This document shows positions 1 to 6,559 of a stretch of DNA of 64,000 bases, piece by piece. The position numbers were made by a program, and so were the translations under genes. The notes under the pieces were generated by a model. That model made no database searches. It had not been told where the DNA came from and saw only the letters and a program-made list of their open reading frames with translations. Source of the stretch: Sphingosinicella humi. GTDB taxonomy: Bacteria; Pseudomonadota; Alphaproteobacteria; Sphingomonadales; Sphingomonadaceae. Within the stretch, counting starts at the first letter, position 1, and every line of letters begins with the position of its first letter. The DNA is taken from NCBI RefSeq assembly GCF_003129465.1, contig NZ_QFFF01000001.1, forward strand, positions 1 through 64,000, given 5' to 3'.

Positions 1-1
1 C

Positions 2-58
2 CAGAACCTCAGGAAGCTCGCCAAGCTGATCCCGATGCCGGCACCCGCAACCACCTGA
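2..58 (+). mobile_element. C-terminal end of an IS transposase (partial)
   Basis: The window opens inside a reading frame whose last 18 codons read QNLRKLAKLIPMPAPATT before a TGA at 56-58. From memory, NLRK-AKLIP followed by Pro/Ala is a typical C-terminus of DDE transposases of the IS1182/IS5 type. About 50 bp later comes a GAGTTTTTCAACGG-like stretch (108-121) of the kind found at the ends of such elements. The rest of the element lies outside the window, so family and completeness cannot be settled. Confidence 0.5.
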
Positions 59-146
59 GGAGGATCACACTCTCAATCAGCGCGAGGCCGCTCCGATCCC
101 TGACCGGAGTTTTTCAACGGCATCGGTGGAAAGCGGACGCTTACGG

Positions 147-578
147 TCACCCGGGCACAACTGCTATTTCGCCCCCGCCCATTGCGATCACCCCCCACTG
201 TGAGCCGCCAACCGAGTAATAAGCGGCCCACCCTTCATAGCCGCACGACTGATTGAAAACATCGATGCGCGTGTTCCCGTCGAAGACGATGTGGAGATCG
301 CCTGTCTCGTGGTCCAGCTGCATCGCTTGAACGACCCGCCCCTGCAACAGCGAAGCGGCCCGCTCCTCGCCATCTATCGGCGACGGCAGTCCGAACCACT
401 GCCCGTCATCTTCGTCACCGAATGCTACCCGCCCATTGGCGACGATCCGCCAAGGCACCTCCAACCCGATGGTGAAGCCATCGCCGAAGTTCGCCCGCCA
501 CACAGGCGCTTCGCGCACTATCGAGCAGGTCCGCCCGACGAACGCTTGTTCAAAATCAGCGAAGTAGTCCGGCTCCAT
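147..578 (-). CDS. Orphan protein of unknown function, possibly immunity-like
   Basis: 143 aa starting at MEPDYF. The frame stays open upstream to 698, but that part is only translation of the 122-bp repeat, so the ATG at 578 is preferred. No signal peptide or membrane segment. The second half (about 75-143) has a beta-rich pattern with LQGRVV, LHIVFDG and a C-terminal VIAMGGGEIAVV, reminiscent of small DUF6188-like immunity proteins; this is a recollection, not a search result. The gene lies between an IS tail and a 122-bp repeat whose edge is 26 bp upstream of the start codon. Confidence 0.6.
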   Translation of the reverse strand: MEPDYFADFEQAFVGRTCSIVREAPVWRANFGDGFTIGLEVPWRIVANGRVAFGDEDDGQWFGLPSPIDGEERAASLLQGRVVQAMQLDHETGDLHIVFDGNTRIDVFNQSCGYEGWAAYYSVGGSQWGVIAMGGGEIAVVPG

Positions 579-604
579 TCCGTCGGTTTGGCACCTGCTA
601 CGAA

Positions 605-726
605 TGTCCGCAACGGGTCGGGAGCGGATCGACCGTTCCGCAGTTCGGGGGACCGATAGGCGACAGTCGGCTTTGTGGCGCCACTGATTCGGCGACAAGC
701 GGCCGAACGGGGTGGTTAGCGGACAT
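605..726. repeat. 122-bp dispersed repeat, copy 1
   Basis: First of three nearly identical 122-bp units (the others at 1106-1227 and 3074-3195). It begins TGTCCGCAAC and ends GTTAGCGGACA, so the ends form an imperfect terminal inverted repeat. A 10-bp perfect palindrome GTGGCGCCAC lies inside at 675-684. All copies have the same orientation. The left edge is 26 bp upstream of the ATG at 578 on the minus strand. Confidence 0.9.
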
Positions 727-740
727 TCGACCGCGCTCGA

Positions 741-1079
741 TCATGGGCGTGTTATCTCGGCTGCGAACGACTTAGCTTCGCAATTGGAGGACGACGTGCA
801 CGGGCCGCTCACCTCAAGATAGGTCGGCCACTCTTCAGTCCACGGAATGACGATGCTCCCGTCGCGGCGTTGGGGAGCGTTGCCCTCATAGACGACAAAC
901 CGCTGGCCGTTTACCTCGACACGATAAAGGTTGAAGTCCTCCACCGGGGCCTCGCGACTGAGGAGCTTGGTTCCCGTCGGAAAGCAGAAGCTCTCGCCGC
1001 AGACGGTGGACGATGGCTCCTCGGAGCACGCCAGTAGGCCAGCGATCAGGAGCAACGGGAGTGAACGAGCTACGGGCAC
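741..1079 (-). CDS. Small predicted lipoprotein, unknown function
   Basis: 112 aa with a GTG start. Residues 1-18 form a lipoprotein signal peptide (MPVARSLPLLLIAGLLAC), with Cys18 as the predicted lipidation site. The mature part has four further cysteines (CGESFC and a late pair in PCTSSSNC), suggesting disulfides in an envelope protein. No family recognised. No clear Shine-Dalgarno. Repeat copy 2 begins 26 bp upstream of the start codon, the same geometry as for the gene at 147-578. Confidence 0.6.
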   Translation of the reverse strand: MPVARSLPLLLIAGLLACSEEPSSTVCGESFCFPTGTKLLSREAPVEDFNLYRVEVNGQRFVVYEGNAPQRRDGSIVIPWTEEWPTYLEVSGPCTSSSNCEAKSFAAEITRP

Positions 1080-1105
1080 GCAGCAATGATGTCAGGCGCC
1101 CTGAC

Positions 1106-1227
1106 TGTCTGCAATGGGTCGGGAGCGGATCGACCGTTCCGCAGTTCGGGGGACCGATAGGCGACAGTCGGCTTTGTGGCGCCACTGATTCGGCGACAAG
1201 CGGCCGAACGGGGTGGTTAGCCGACAT
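1106..1227. repeat. 122-bp dispersed repeat, copy 2
   Basis: Same element as at 605-726, with only a few substitutions: the left end reads TGTCTGCAAT and the right end TTAGCCGACA. The internal palindrome GTGGCGCCAC is at 1176-1185. It separates a minus-strand lipoprotein gene (start 1079) from a plus-strand small membrane protein gene (start 1276). Confidence 0.9.
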
Positions 1228-1275
1228 TGCTTCGGGTAGCCTGTTGTTATGGCCTATCATGGCGACAAGGACTTG

Positions 1276-1446
1276 ATGGCACATAAGACCGCTTGCTCAT
1301 TGGCGGGGGGAGCGGTGATAGGCGGCGCTTTGCTAGCGCTTAGCGCCCTCGCCGGAAGTGGTTGGGTCGTCGCTCGGGTTGTGATCGGCGTGACGATACT
1401 CACGATTGGTGCGCTTGGTTTCTATCGGTACTGGCGTGCTATTTGA
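1276..1446 (+). CDS. Small two-helix membrane protein, unknown
   Basis: 56 aa from the ATG at 1276, preceded by AAGGAC a few bases upstream; a longer start at 1249 exists but has no ribosome-binding site. Two hydrophobic stretches (about residues 8-28 and 30-50) predict two transmembrane helices, followed by a basic/aromatic tail. No homologous family recognised. It lies just downstream of repeat copy 2. Confidence 0.45.
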   Translation: MAHKTACSLAGGAVIGGALLALSALAGSGWVVARVVIGVTILTIGALGFYRYWRAI

Positions 1447-1531
1447 TCTCAGCCTGTCGTTCCAGCCGTTGTTGCACTAGTATCGACTAAGGATGGAAAG
1501 CTGCCATTGCTCCTGACATATTGACGCTGGC

Positions 1532-1771
1532 GTGAAACCGGACAATCGAACTGGCCTTGGCTGCCTCGCCGGCCTCCTCTACTGGGGCGTCGTCGCCATG
1601 GCAGTCTTTGGGAATATTGCTGGCGATTGCCTGCCTGGCGATACCTGTCCCTCGGGTGCTGAGCGCAGCATGCGGGCTCTTGCCATATTTTTGATAGCAG
1701 TCGCAGTCTTTGTGGCCATCCGAGTGACTATCTCCCGGGTTCAAAGCCGAGGCGACAAAGATGCAAACTAA
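1532..1771 (+). CDS. Small membrane protein, unknown
   Basis: 79 aa with a GTG start. Hydrophobic stretches at about 10-30 and 47-65 flank a loop carrying two cysteines (CLPGDTC). The tail is charged and ends GDKDAN. The loop motif CLPxD recurs as ECLPRDES in the membrane protein at 1831-2148 on the other strand, suggesting the two are distantly related. No named family. Start uncertain because no clear ribosome-binding site is visible. Confidence 0.45.
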   Translation: MKPDNRTGLGCLAGLLYWGVVAMAVFGNIAGDCLPGDTCPSGAERSMRALAIFLIAVAVFVAIRVTISRVQSRGDKDAN

Positions 1772-1830
1772 TACGCAGCATACGTTCCCAATGGCGGGAA
1801 ACAGACCTACGATTGTGGGCCGCAGGTCAT

Positions 1831-2148
1831 TCAGAACATCTCGACCAAGTATAGTGCACAGAATGCAATGATACCGCTCAAAGCTGCGACGATCCGCCCA
1901 AAGGGCGAGCCTCGTACCTCGAGCCATATAGCGGCCGCGACCGAAAGCAGCACGAGCAACGGGTAAAGCCAAAATTCTCTTTGTTTTGCGGCGTCACAAG
2001 CATGCATCGCTGAACTTTCGTCGCGAGGAAGGCATTCGCCCATGGCCAACCCCAAGAAAACGAGGAAAGCTAGGGCCAATCCTACTAATGTCAGCAGGAC
2101 GAACACCGCCACGCCAGATCGACCTCTTACAGCACCCATGTCACCCAT
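1831..2148 (-). CDS. Predicted membrane protein, unknown
   Basis: 105 aa with three hydrophobic segments (about 13-35, 60-76 and 84-103) separated by a loop containing ECLPRDESSAMHACDAAK. The loop cysteines and the CLPxD motif resemble the neighbouring protein at 1532-1771, so the two may share ancestry. Genes in this strip are unrelated to core functions and alternate in strand. No function can be assigned. Confidence 0.5.
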   Translation of the reverse strand: MGDMGAVRGRSGVAVFVLLTLVGLALAFLVFLGLAMGECLPRDESSAMHACDAAKQREFWLYPLLVLLSVAAAIWLEVRGSPFGRIVAALSGIIAFCALYLVEMF

Positions 2149-2211
2149 TTTATTGGGTCACAACGCAGGTCCGCAATGGCTCGGACACAGACGATACAGC
2201 CCGTCGCATTG

Positions 2212-2697
2212 CTAAGGCTGATGCGTCGAGTTGAAGAGGTCGTCGAGTACCTGGTGCAACGCGCTCGCAGCCTGGCTCCAACAGCTAAGGTCATCCGGCG
2301 CCGACCCCGTCTGCCTTCCGGTAGTCAGCACGAGAACCGGAGTACCGCCGTTGCTGACAATAAGCGTCTCCGGCTGCCTGCCTTCTCGACAGGCTTGGTG
2401 GATCAATCCTTCGGCCACGGCGCGCGCATAGCCTGCCCGGGCCGCCGCCAGACGCTCCCCATTGAGCTTTCCCGCGCTCACAGGCCGCTCCAGTCCTGTG
2501 TCATTACAGACCTTTCGCGGCGCTGTAGTTGTGAAGGTATATTGACCGGTTCGCAGGTCTATTCTCACGTTTCCGGCCGGGCAAAATTCCGAATGACCGA
2601 TGGTCGAGACGATCCACGCGGTCCCGCCGAGATCGACCGGGTTTGAAGATGGTGCGGGCCCGCCTGCAAGTAGAAAGGCTGCGAGGACTAAAAGCAT
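2212..2697 (-). CDS. Secreted protein of unknown function
   Basis: 161 aa. The first 15 residues (MLLVLAAFLLAGGPA) look like a signal peptide. The mature part has four cysteines (FCPAG, VCND, ACREG, SCWSQ), consistent with disulfides in the periplasm. Contains PETLIVSNGGTPVLVLTTG. Similar hypothetical proteins are, from memory, scattered in sphingomonad accessory regions, but I cannot name a family. Confidence 0.5.
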   Translation of the reverse strand: MLLVLAAFLLAGGPAPSSNPVDLGGTAWIVSTIGHSEFCPAGNVRIDLRTGQYTFTTTAPRKVCNDTGLERPVSAGKLNGERLAAARAGYARAVAEGLIHQACREGRQPETLIVSNGGTPVLVLTTGRQTGSAPDDLSCWSQAASALHQVLDDLFNSTHQP

Positions 2698-2832
2698 CTG
2701 CCGATCGTCTCACGGCTCTCGAAGGTTCGCAATGCGTCGATTTCCGACATAGCCGACGCGAGCTGTCCAACGTGCGTTTTCCGGAAGAAAGATCCCTCGC
2801 ACGAACGTCCGCTATGGGTGGGAAGCAGACGC

Positions 2833-3048
2833 TTAGCTCAGGGCGGGTTCCAGCATACTTTCATGAACGTCGATGGCATCCCCACCTTCAAACTCCACGA
2901 GGTACACGGTGCCGTCGGGGAATTGGGCAAAGTGGCTTCCGCGCGGGTCCTGCTCGGCGGTGACACCGATCACCCAAGCCTTCGAGCCGGGACGCAATTC
3001 TATGGGTGCATCGCTCCTGATGCACACGATGTCGCCATACGTGAACAT
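2833..3048 (-). CDS. Small immunity-like / DUF4926-like protein
   Basis: 71 aa from the ATG at 3048 (MFTYGDIVCIRSD). The frame is open to 3207, but residues upstream of this Met are translated repeat sequence. The protein begins with a GDIV strand, has an AWVIGV turn and ends with TVYLVEFEGGDAIDVHESMLEPA. This is the pattern of small SH3-like barrel proteins (DUF4926 and related families) often found as orphan immunity genes; family recall only. Repeat copy 3 begins 25 bp upstream of the start codon. Confidence 0.55.
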   Translation of the reverse strand: MFTYGDIVCIRSDAPIELRPGSKAWVIGVTAEQDPRGSHFAQFPDGTVYLVEFEGGDAIDVHESMLEPALS

Positions 3049-3073
3049 GGCGCTTTGTCGCCCACCTGACGAG

Positions 3074-3195
3074 TGTCCGCAACGGGTCGGGAGCGGATCG
3101 ACCGTTCCGCAGTTCGGGGGACCGATAGGCGACAGTCGGCTTTGTGGCGCCACTGACTCGGCGATAAGCGGCCGAACGGGGTGGAACGCGGACAT
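3074..3195. repeat. 122-bp dispersed repeat, copy 3
   Basis: Third copy of the element at 605-726. It differs at a handful of positions (GACTCGGCGATAAG inside, GGTGGAACGCGGACA at the right end). The palindrome GTGGCGCCAC is at 3144-3153. It lies between the minus-strand gene starting at 3048 and the plus-strand gene starting near 3217. Confidence 0.9.
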
Positions 3196-3216
3196 ACAAT
3201 ACGTCATCCTGCGAAG

Positions 3217-3645
3217 GTGATTGCCCTGCCCAAATTCCTTATGCCCGTTGCTCTCGTTACCGCATTGTCGTGCGCTTCTGGAGATTGCTCGCCGTCGAAA
3301 GAGTGGGTTATAGCAAGTTCTATGGAGCCGATGCCGATGCCCGGCTCATATAAGCCCATCCTCTACGCTCAGGAGACGGAGCAAGGCAGTTGGCAATGGG
3401 TGATGTATTTCAATCGGTTCCGCCAATCGCAACCCACCAGCGGAGACTACCAGAGACTCCTCACGGAGATAGCGACCGCGACTGAGCTCAGCCCGCAGCC
3501 CCTCCTGTTATTCAGTTTCGCCGAGGGTCATACCTGCGGCGAGTTGAGCGACGTCCGCAAAGGCATAGTGCGGGCAGCAAAATGTTCGAAGGATGGCGTC
3601 CCCTGCATCGAGGGAACTTTGGCGGAGCTTCTCGCCTCGGGCTAA
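3217..3645 (+). CDS. Predicted exported protein, unknown
   Basis: 142 aa from a GTG at 3217; an ATG at 3241 is also possible. Both starts give a hydrophobic N-terminus ending ALVTALSCASGDC, which looks like a signal peptide, possibly with a lipobox at ALSC. The body contains EQGSWQWVMYFNRF and TCGELSDVRKG and has several cysteines. An upstream GTG at 3181 would place the N-terminus inside the 122-bp repeat and is disfavoured. No family recognised. Confidence 0.5.
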   Translation: MIALPKFLMPVALVTALSCASGDCSPSKEWVIASSMEPMPMPGSYKPILYAQETEQGSWQWVMYFNRFRQSQPTSGDYQRLLTEIATATELSPQPLLLFSFAEGHTCGELSDVRKGIVRAAKCSKDGVPCIEGTLAELLASG

Positions 3646-3692
3646 TGTCCGGATTGGATCGATTTCAGACATTCCGAAAGCTAGCGTAGTCG

Positions 3693-3830
3693 ATGAAAAC
3701 GGACAAAAAACTATCTCGGAAGCGCGTCAAACTCGCTGAAGGAGACGTATTTGAGTTCGCCGTGCCTGACGGGCCGCTCCCAATAGCGAGCGGCTCCGCC
3801 TTGACGTTGACCAGGTCTCCCCGATCCTGA
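3693..3830 (+). pseudogene. Truncated Imm26-like immunity gene fragment
   Basis: An ATG opens a 45-codon frame starting MKTDKKLSRKRVKLAEGDVF and continuing to VPDG before losing any family-like pattern and stopping at TGA 3828-3830. Lys/Arg-RKRVK followed by EGDVFE and a P-D-G turn is how Imm26-type immunity proteins begin (from memory). Such proteins are well over 100 aa, so this is probably a decayed remnant. It supports reading the strip as an orphan-immunity region. Confidence 0.4.
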
Positions 3831-4010
3831 CCATGTGACTCAAACAGAAAGCCTCGAAGAAAGCCCGCGCCACGCAATAAGGCTATGCGTCGCGCATCTG
3901 AGCGCTTCTTCCCTCACGAGCGCGCCGTCGGGCTGCTGCGCGGGGCTAAGGCGGGCAGCCTGAGCTAAACCTCCGCCCGGCTGGCTTGCCGCCGTAGCTT
4001 TAGCGAAGGA

Positions 4011-4086
4011 TGGTGGAGCCGAGGGGGATCGAACCCCTGACCTCTACACTGCCAGTGTAGCGCTCTCCCAGCTGAGCTACGGCCCC
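4011..4086 (-). tRNA. tRNA-Ala (GGC anticodon)
   Basis: The reverse strand reads GGGGCCGTAGCTCAGCTGGG at the 5' end. It has an anticodon stem CTACA/TGTAG enclosing CTGGCAG (anticodon GGC), a T-arm GGTTCGATCC and an encoded CCA at 4011-4013. All four arms pair. The 3' end faces the accessory strip at 1-4010, the usual orientation when islands integrate at tRNA 3' ends. Confidence 0.97.
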
Positions 4087-4164
4087 GATATCTCCGCCGG
4101 CTGGTGCCTCGGCGGGCTGTGGGCGCTGCCTCTAGGATAGGAGGCAGCGCTTGCCAAGAGGGTT

Positions 4165-4491
4165 TTAGCTGTCTTCGTCGTCGTCGCCGCCTTTGGCGAC
4201 GCCGATATCGTCGTCACCGCCGAGATCGACCTCGTCGTCCGGATTCTCCTCGGCATCCTCGTCGATGTCGAGATCGTCCTCGTCGGCGAGGTCCGCATCT
4301 TCCTTCTCGGGCGCGTCGGCCTTCTTCTTCGGCTCGTCGAAGGGCAAGGGCTGCTTCGATTTGAGCACCGGCTCCGGCTCCCACGCGACGCCGCATTCGA
4401 TGCACGTCACCGGGTCTTCCTTGCCGAGATCGTAGAAGCGGGTGCCACATTTCGGGCAGGTCCGCTTGGTCCCCCATTCCGCTTTCACCAT
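4165..4491 (-). CDS. FYDLN acid domain protein (TIGR02300 family)
   Basis: 108 aa from the ATG at 4491 (MVKAEWGTKRTCPKCG). The N-terminal part carries CPKCG and CIECG, a four-cysteine zinc-ribbon-like knuckle, around the family signature RFYDLGKEDPVTC. The rest is a highly acidic Asp/Glu-rich tail. Members occur throughout alphaproteobacteria and their biochemical role is unknown. It is divergent from aroA, about 110 bp apart, as is common for this family. Longer upstream starts would add a basic segment not seen in the family. Confidence 0.85.
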   Translation of the reverse strand: MVKAEWGTKRTCPKCGTRFYDLGKEDPVTCIECGVAWEPEPVLKSKQPLPFDEPKKKADAPEKEDADLADEDDLDIDEDAEENPDDEVDLGGDDDIGVAKGGDDDEDS

Positions 4492-4601
4492 GGGTGAAGT
4501 GTCTCCAAAAGAAATTGAAAATCGGCGCCCCGGCCGAATGGCCCGGCGGCTTTCGCGGCGCGCCTTGCCACATGGGTGGGCCGCTGTCAAAAGCCAAGCC
4601 C

Positions 4602-5942
4602 ATGAAGCAGTCGGAGCGGGGCGACGCGGCTCAGCCAGCGACTTTCGGGCCGGGCGGGCCGCTCAAGGGGCGAGCGGCCGTTCCCGGCGATAAATCCATC
4701 TCGCATCGGGCGCTGATGTTCGCCGCCATGGCCGCCGGCCGGAGCCGGATCGAGGGGCTGTCGGAGGGCGGCGACGTCCGCGCCACGGCCGAGGCGCTGG
4801 GGGCGATGGGCGTCGGCATCGCGCGGCGCCTGGGCGGCTGGGACGTGGACGGAGTCGGCGCCGGCGCCCTGCTTCAGCCCGCGCGGGCGCTGGACATGGG
4901 CAATAGCGGCACGTCGACGCGGCTGCTGATGGGCCTTGTCGCCACCCATCCGATCGCCGCCACCTTCATCGGCGACGAATCGCTCTGCCGCCGTCCCATG
5001 GACCGGGTGATCGCGCCCTTGAGCCGCCTCGGCGCCGACGTCGCCGCGAGCGCCGGCGGGCGGCTCCCCCTCACCCTCCGCGGCCTCTCCGGCGCCGTCG
5101 CGACGGAGTTCAGGCTCGCGGTCGCTTCGGCCCAGGTCAAATCCGCCCTGCTGCTCGCCGGCCTCAACGCCTCCGGCACAACCCGCGTGATCGAGCCGGT
5201 GCCGACCCGCGATCATACCGAGCGGATGCTGAAGGCCTTCGGCGCCGACATAGAGACCGGGGCGATGGAGGACGGCGAACGCCTGGTATCGCTGAAGGGC
5301 GAAGCCGAATTGACCCCGCGCATCGTCGCGGTGCCCGCCGACCCCTCTTCCGCCGCCTTCCTGATCGTGGCGGCGCTGATCGTGCCCGGCTCGGAAATCC
5401 GTCTCGACGGCGTCGGCGTCAATCCGACTCGGATCGGCCTGTTCGAGACGCTGCGCGCGATGGGCGCAGACCTCACCTTCGAGAATCCCCGCGACCTCGG
5501 CGGCGAGCCCGTTGCCGACATCATCGTCCGCCACTCGCCCCTCGAAGCCGTCGACGTGCCTCCGGAAGTCGTCCCCGCCATGATCGACGAGTTCCCGATC
5601 TTCTTCGTCGCCGCCGCTTTCGCCCGGGGTGAGAGCCGCGCGCGCGGCCTCGCCGAGCTTCGCGTCAAGGAATCGGACCGCATCGCCGCCATGGCCCGCG
5701 GCCTCCGGGCGATCGGCGCCAAGGTCGAGGAGGCGGAGGACGGGCTCGCCATCGAGGGCAGCGGCGGCGACCCGCTCCCCGGCGGCGCCACCGTCGCCTC
5801 CGAGCTCGACCACCGCATCGCGATGAGCTTCGCGGTGGCTGGCCTCCACTGCCGCCAGCCGCTAACGGTCGACGACATGACCCCAGTCGAAACCAGCTTT
5901 CCCGGCTTCACCGCCACCCTCCGGGCGCTCGCCGCGGCATGA
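4602..5942 (+). CDS. aroA: 3-phosphoshikimate 1-carboxyvinyltransferase (EPSP synthase)
   Basis: 446 aa. Transfers enolpyruvyl from PEP to shikimate-3-phosphate in the cytosol, the sixth shikimate-pathway step. GDKSISHR at residues 29-36, LDMGNSGTSTR around 98-107, RDHTERMLKAFGA and LRVKESDR are signatures. Overall wording (PTRDHTE, MIDEFPI, DDMTPVETSFP) is closest to the class II type known from Agrobacterium CP4. However, the loop corresponding to CP4 GNAATG reads GNSGTS, so glyphosate insensitivity should not be assumed. The start at 4602 fits the family length. It overlaps cmk by 4 bp (ATGA). Confidence 0.95.
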   Translation: MKQSERGDAAQPATFGPGGPLKGRAAVPGDKSISHRALMFAAMAAGRSRIEGLSEGGDVRATAEALGAMGVGIARRLGGWDVDGVGAGALLQPARALDMGNSGTSTRLLMGLVATHPIAATFIGDESLCRRPMDRVIAPLSRLGADVAASAGGRLPLTLRGLSGAVATEFRLAVASAQVKSALLLAGLNASGTTRVIEPVPTRDHTERMLKAFGADIETGAMEDGERLVSLKGEAELTPRIVAVPADPSSAAFLIVAALIVPGSEIRLDGVGVNPTRIGLFETLRAMGADLTFENPRDLGGEPVADIIVRHSPLEAVDVPPEVVPAMIDEFPIFFVAAAFARGESRARGLAELRVKESDRIAAMARGLRAIGAKVEEAEDGLAIEGSGGDPLPGGATVASELDHRIAMSFAVAGLHCRQPLTVDDMTPVETSFPGFTATLRALAAA

Positions 5943-6559
5943 TCATCGCCGTCGACGGACCGGCCGCCAGCGGCAAGGGCACCATCGCCCGCGCGCTTGC
6001 CGCCCACTACCGGCTGCCGCACATGGACACGGGCCTCCTCTACCGCGCGGTGGCCTTGAACCTGCTGCGCTGGGGCGGCGATCCGGAGAGCGAGTTCCAG
6101 GCCCTCCGCGCCTGCGATTTCAGCCAGATCGATTTCGCCGATCCCGAATTGAAGAGCGAGACGGCCGGCGGCATCGCCTCGCGCATCTCGGTCTATCCCG
6201 CCGTCCGCGCCGCGCTCGCCCAGCGCCAGCGCGACTTCGCCGGCCAGGCGGGCGGCGCCGTCCTCGACGGCCGCGACATCGGCACCGTCATCGCGCCCCA
6301 TGCCGAGGCCAAGCTCTTCGTCACCGCCCGTCCCGAGGTCCGCGCCCGGCGCCGCTTCGACGAGCTCCGCCAGCGCGGCGTCACCACCCATTATGAGGAC
6401 GTCCTCATCGACATCCGCGCCCGCGACGATCGCGACAGCCACCGCGCCGCCGCGCCGCTGCGCCGGGCCGAGGACGCCCACCTCCTCGACACCAGCGACC
6501 TCGACCGCGAGGCCGCCATCGCCGCCGCCATCGCGCTGGTGGAGCGCGCCCGCGCCTAG
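5939..6559 (+). CDS. cmk: Cytidylate kinase
   Basis: 206 aa. Phosphorylates CMP/dCMP with ATP. The P-loop GPAASGKGT is at residues 7-15, HMDTGLLYRA follows, and DGRDIGTVI and a C-terminal LDTSDLDREAA are typical. Start codon overlaps the aroA stop (ATGA). In alphaproteobacteria aroA-cmk usually leads into rpsA; here rpsA is about 6 kb further on. The stop TAG (6557-6559) overlaps the convergent terminase gene stop through a shared CTAG. Confidence 0.95.
   Translation: MIIAVDGPAASGKGTIARALAAHYRLPHMDTGLLYRAVALNLLRWGGDPESEFQALRACDFSQIDFADPELKSETAGGIASRISVYPAVRAALAQRQRDFAGQAGGAVLDGRDIGTVIAPHAEAKLFVTARPEVRARRRFDELRQRGVTTHYEDVLIDIRARDDRDSHRAAAPLRRAEDAHLLDTSDLDREAAIAAAIALVERARA

Noticed and set aside
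605-3195. Integron cassette array with attC sites
   Set aside because: The repeats have inverted ends and lie near small genes, but I find no GTTRRRY / RYYYAAC core sites, genes are on both strands between repeats, and no integrase is visible.
3665-3877. 70-codon minus-strand frame near tRNA-Ala
   Set aside because: Runs opposite the Imm26-like remnant, no recognisable sequence.
4602-5942. Glyphosate-insensitive EPSP synthase because of CP4-like wording
   Set aside because: The loop that carries the insensitivity-linked alanine in CP4 reads GNSGTS here, so tolerance is not supported by sequence.
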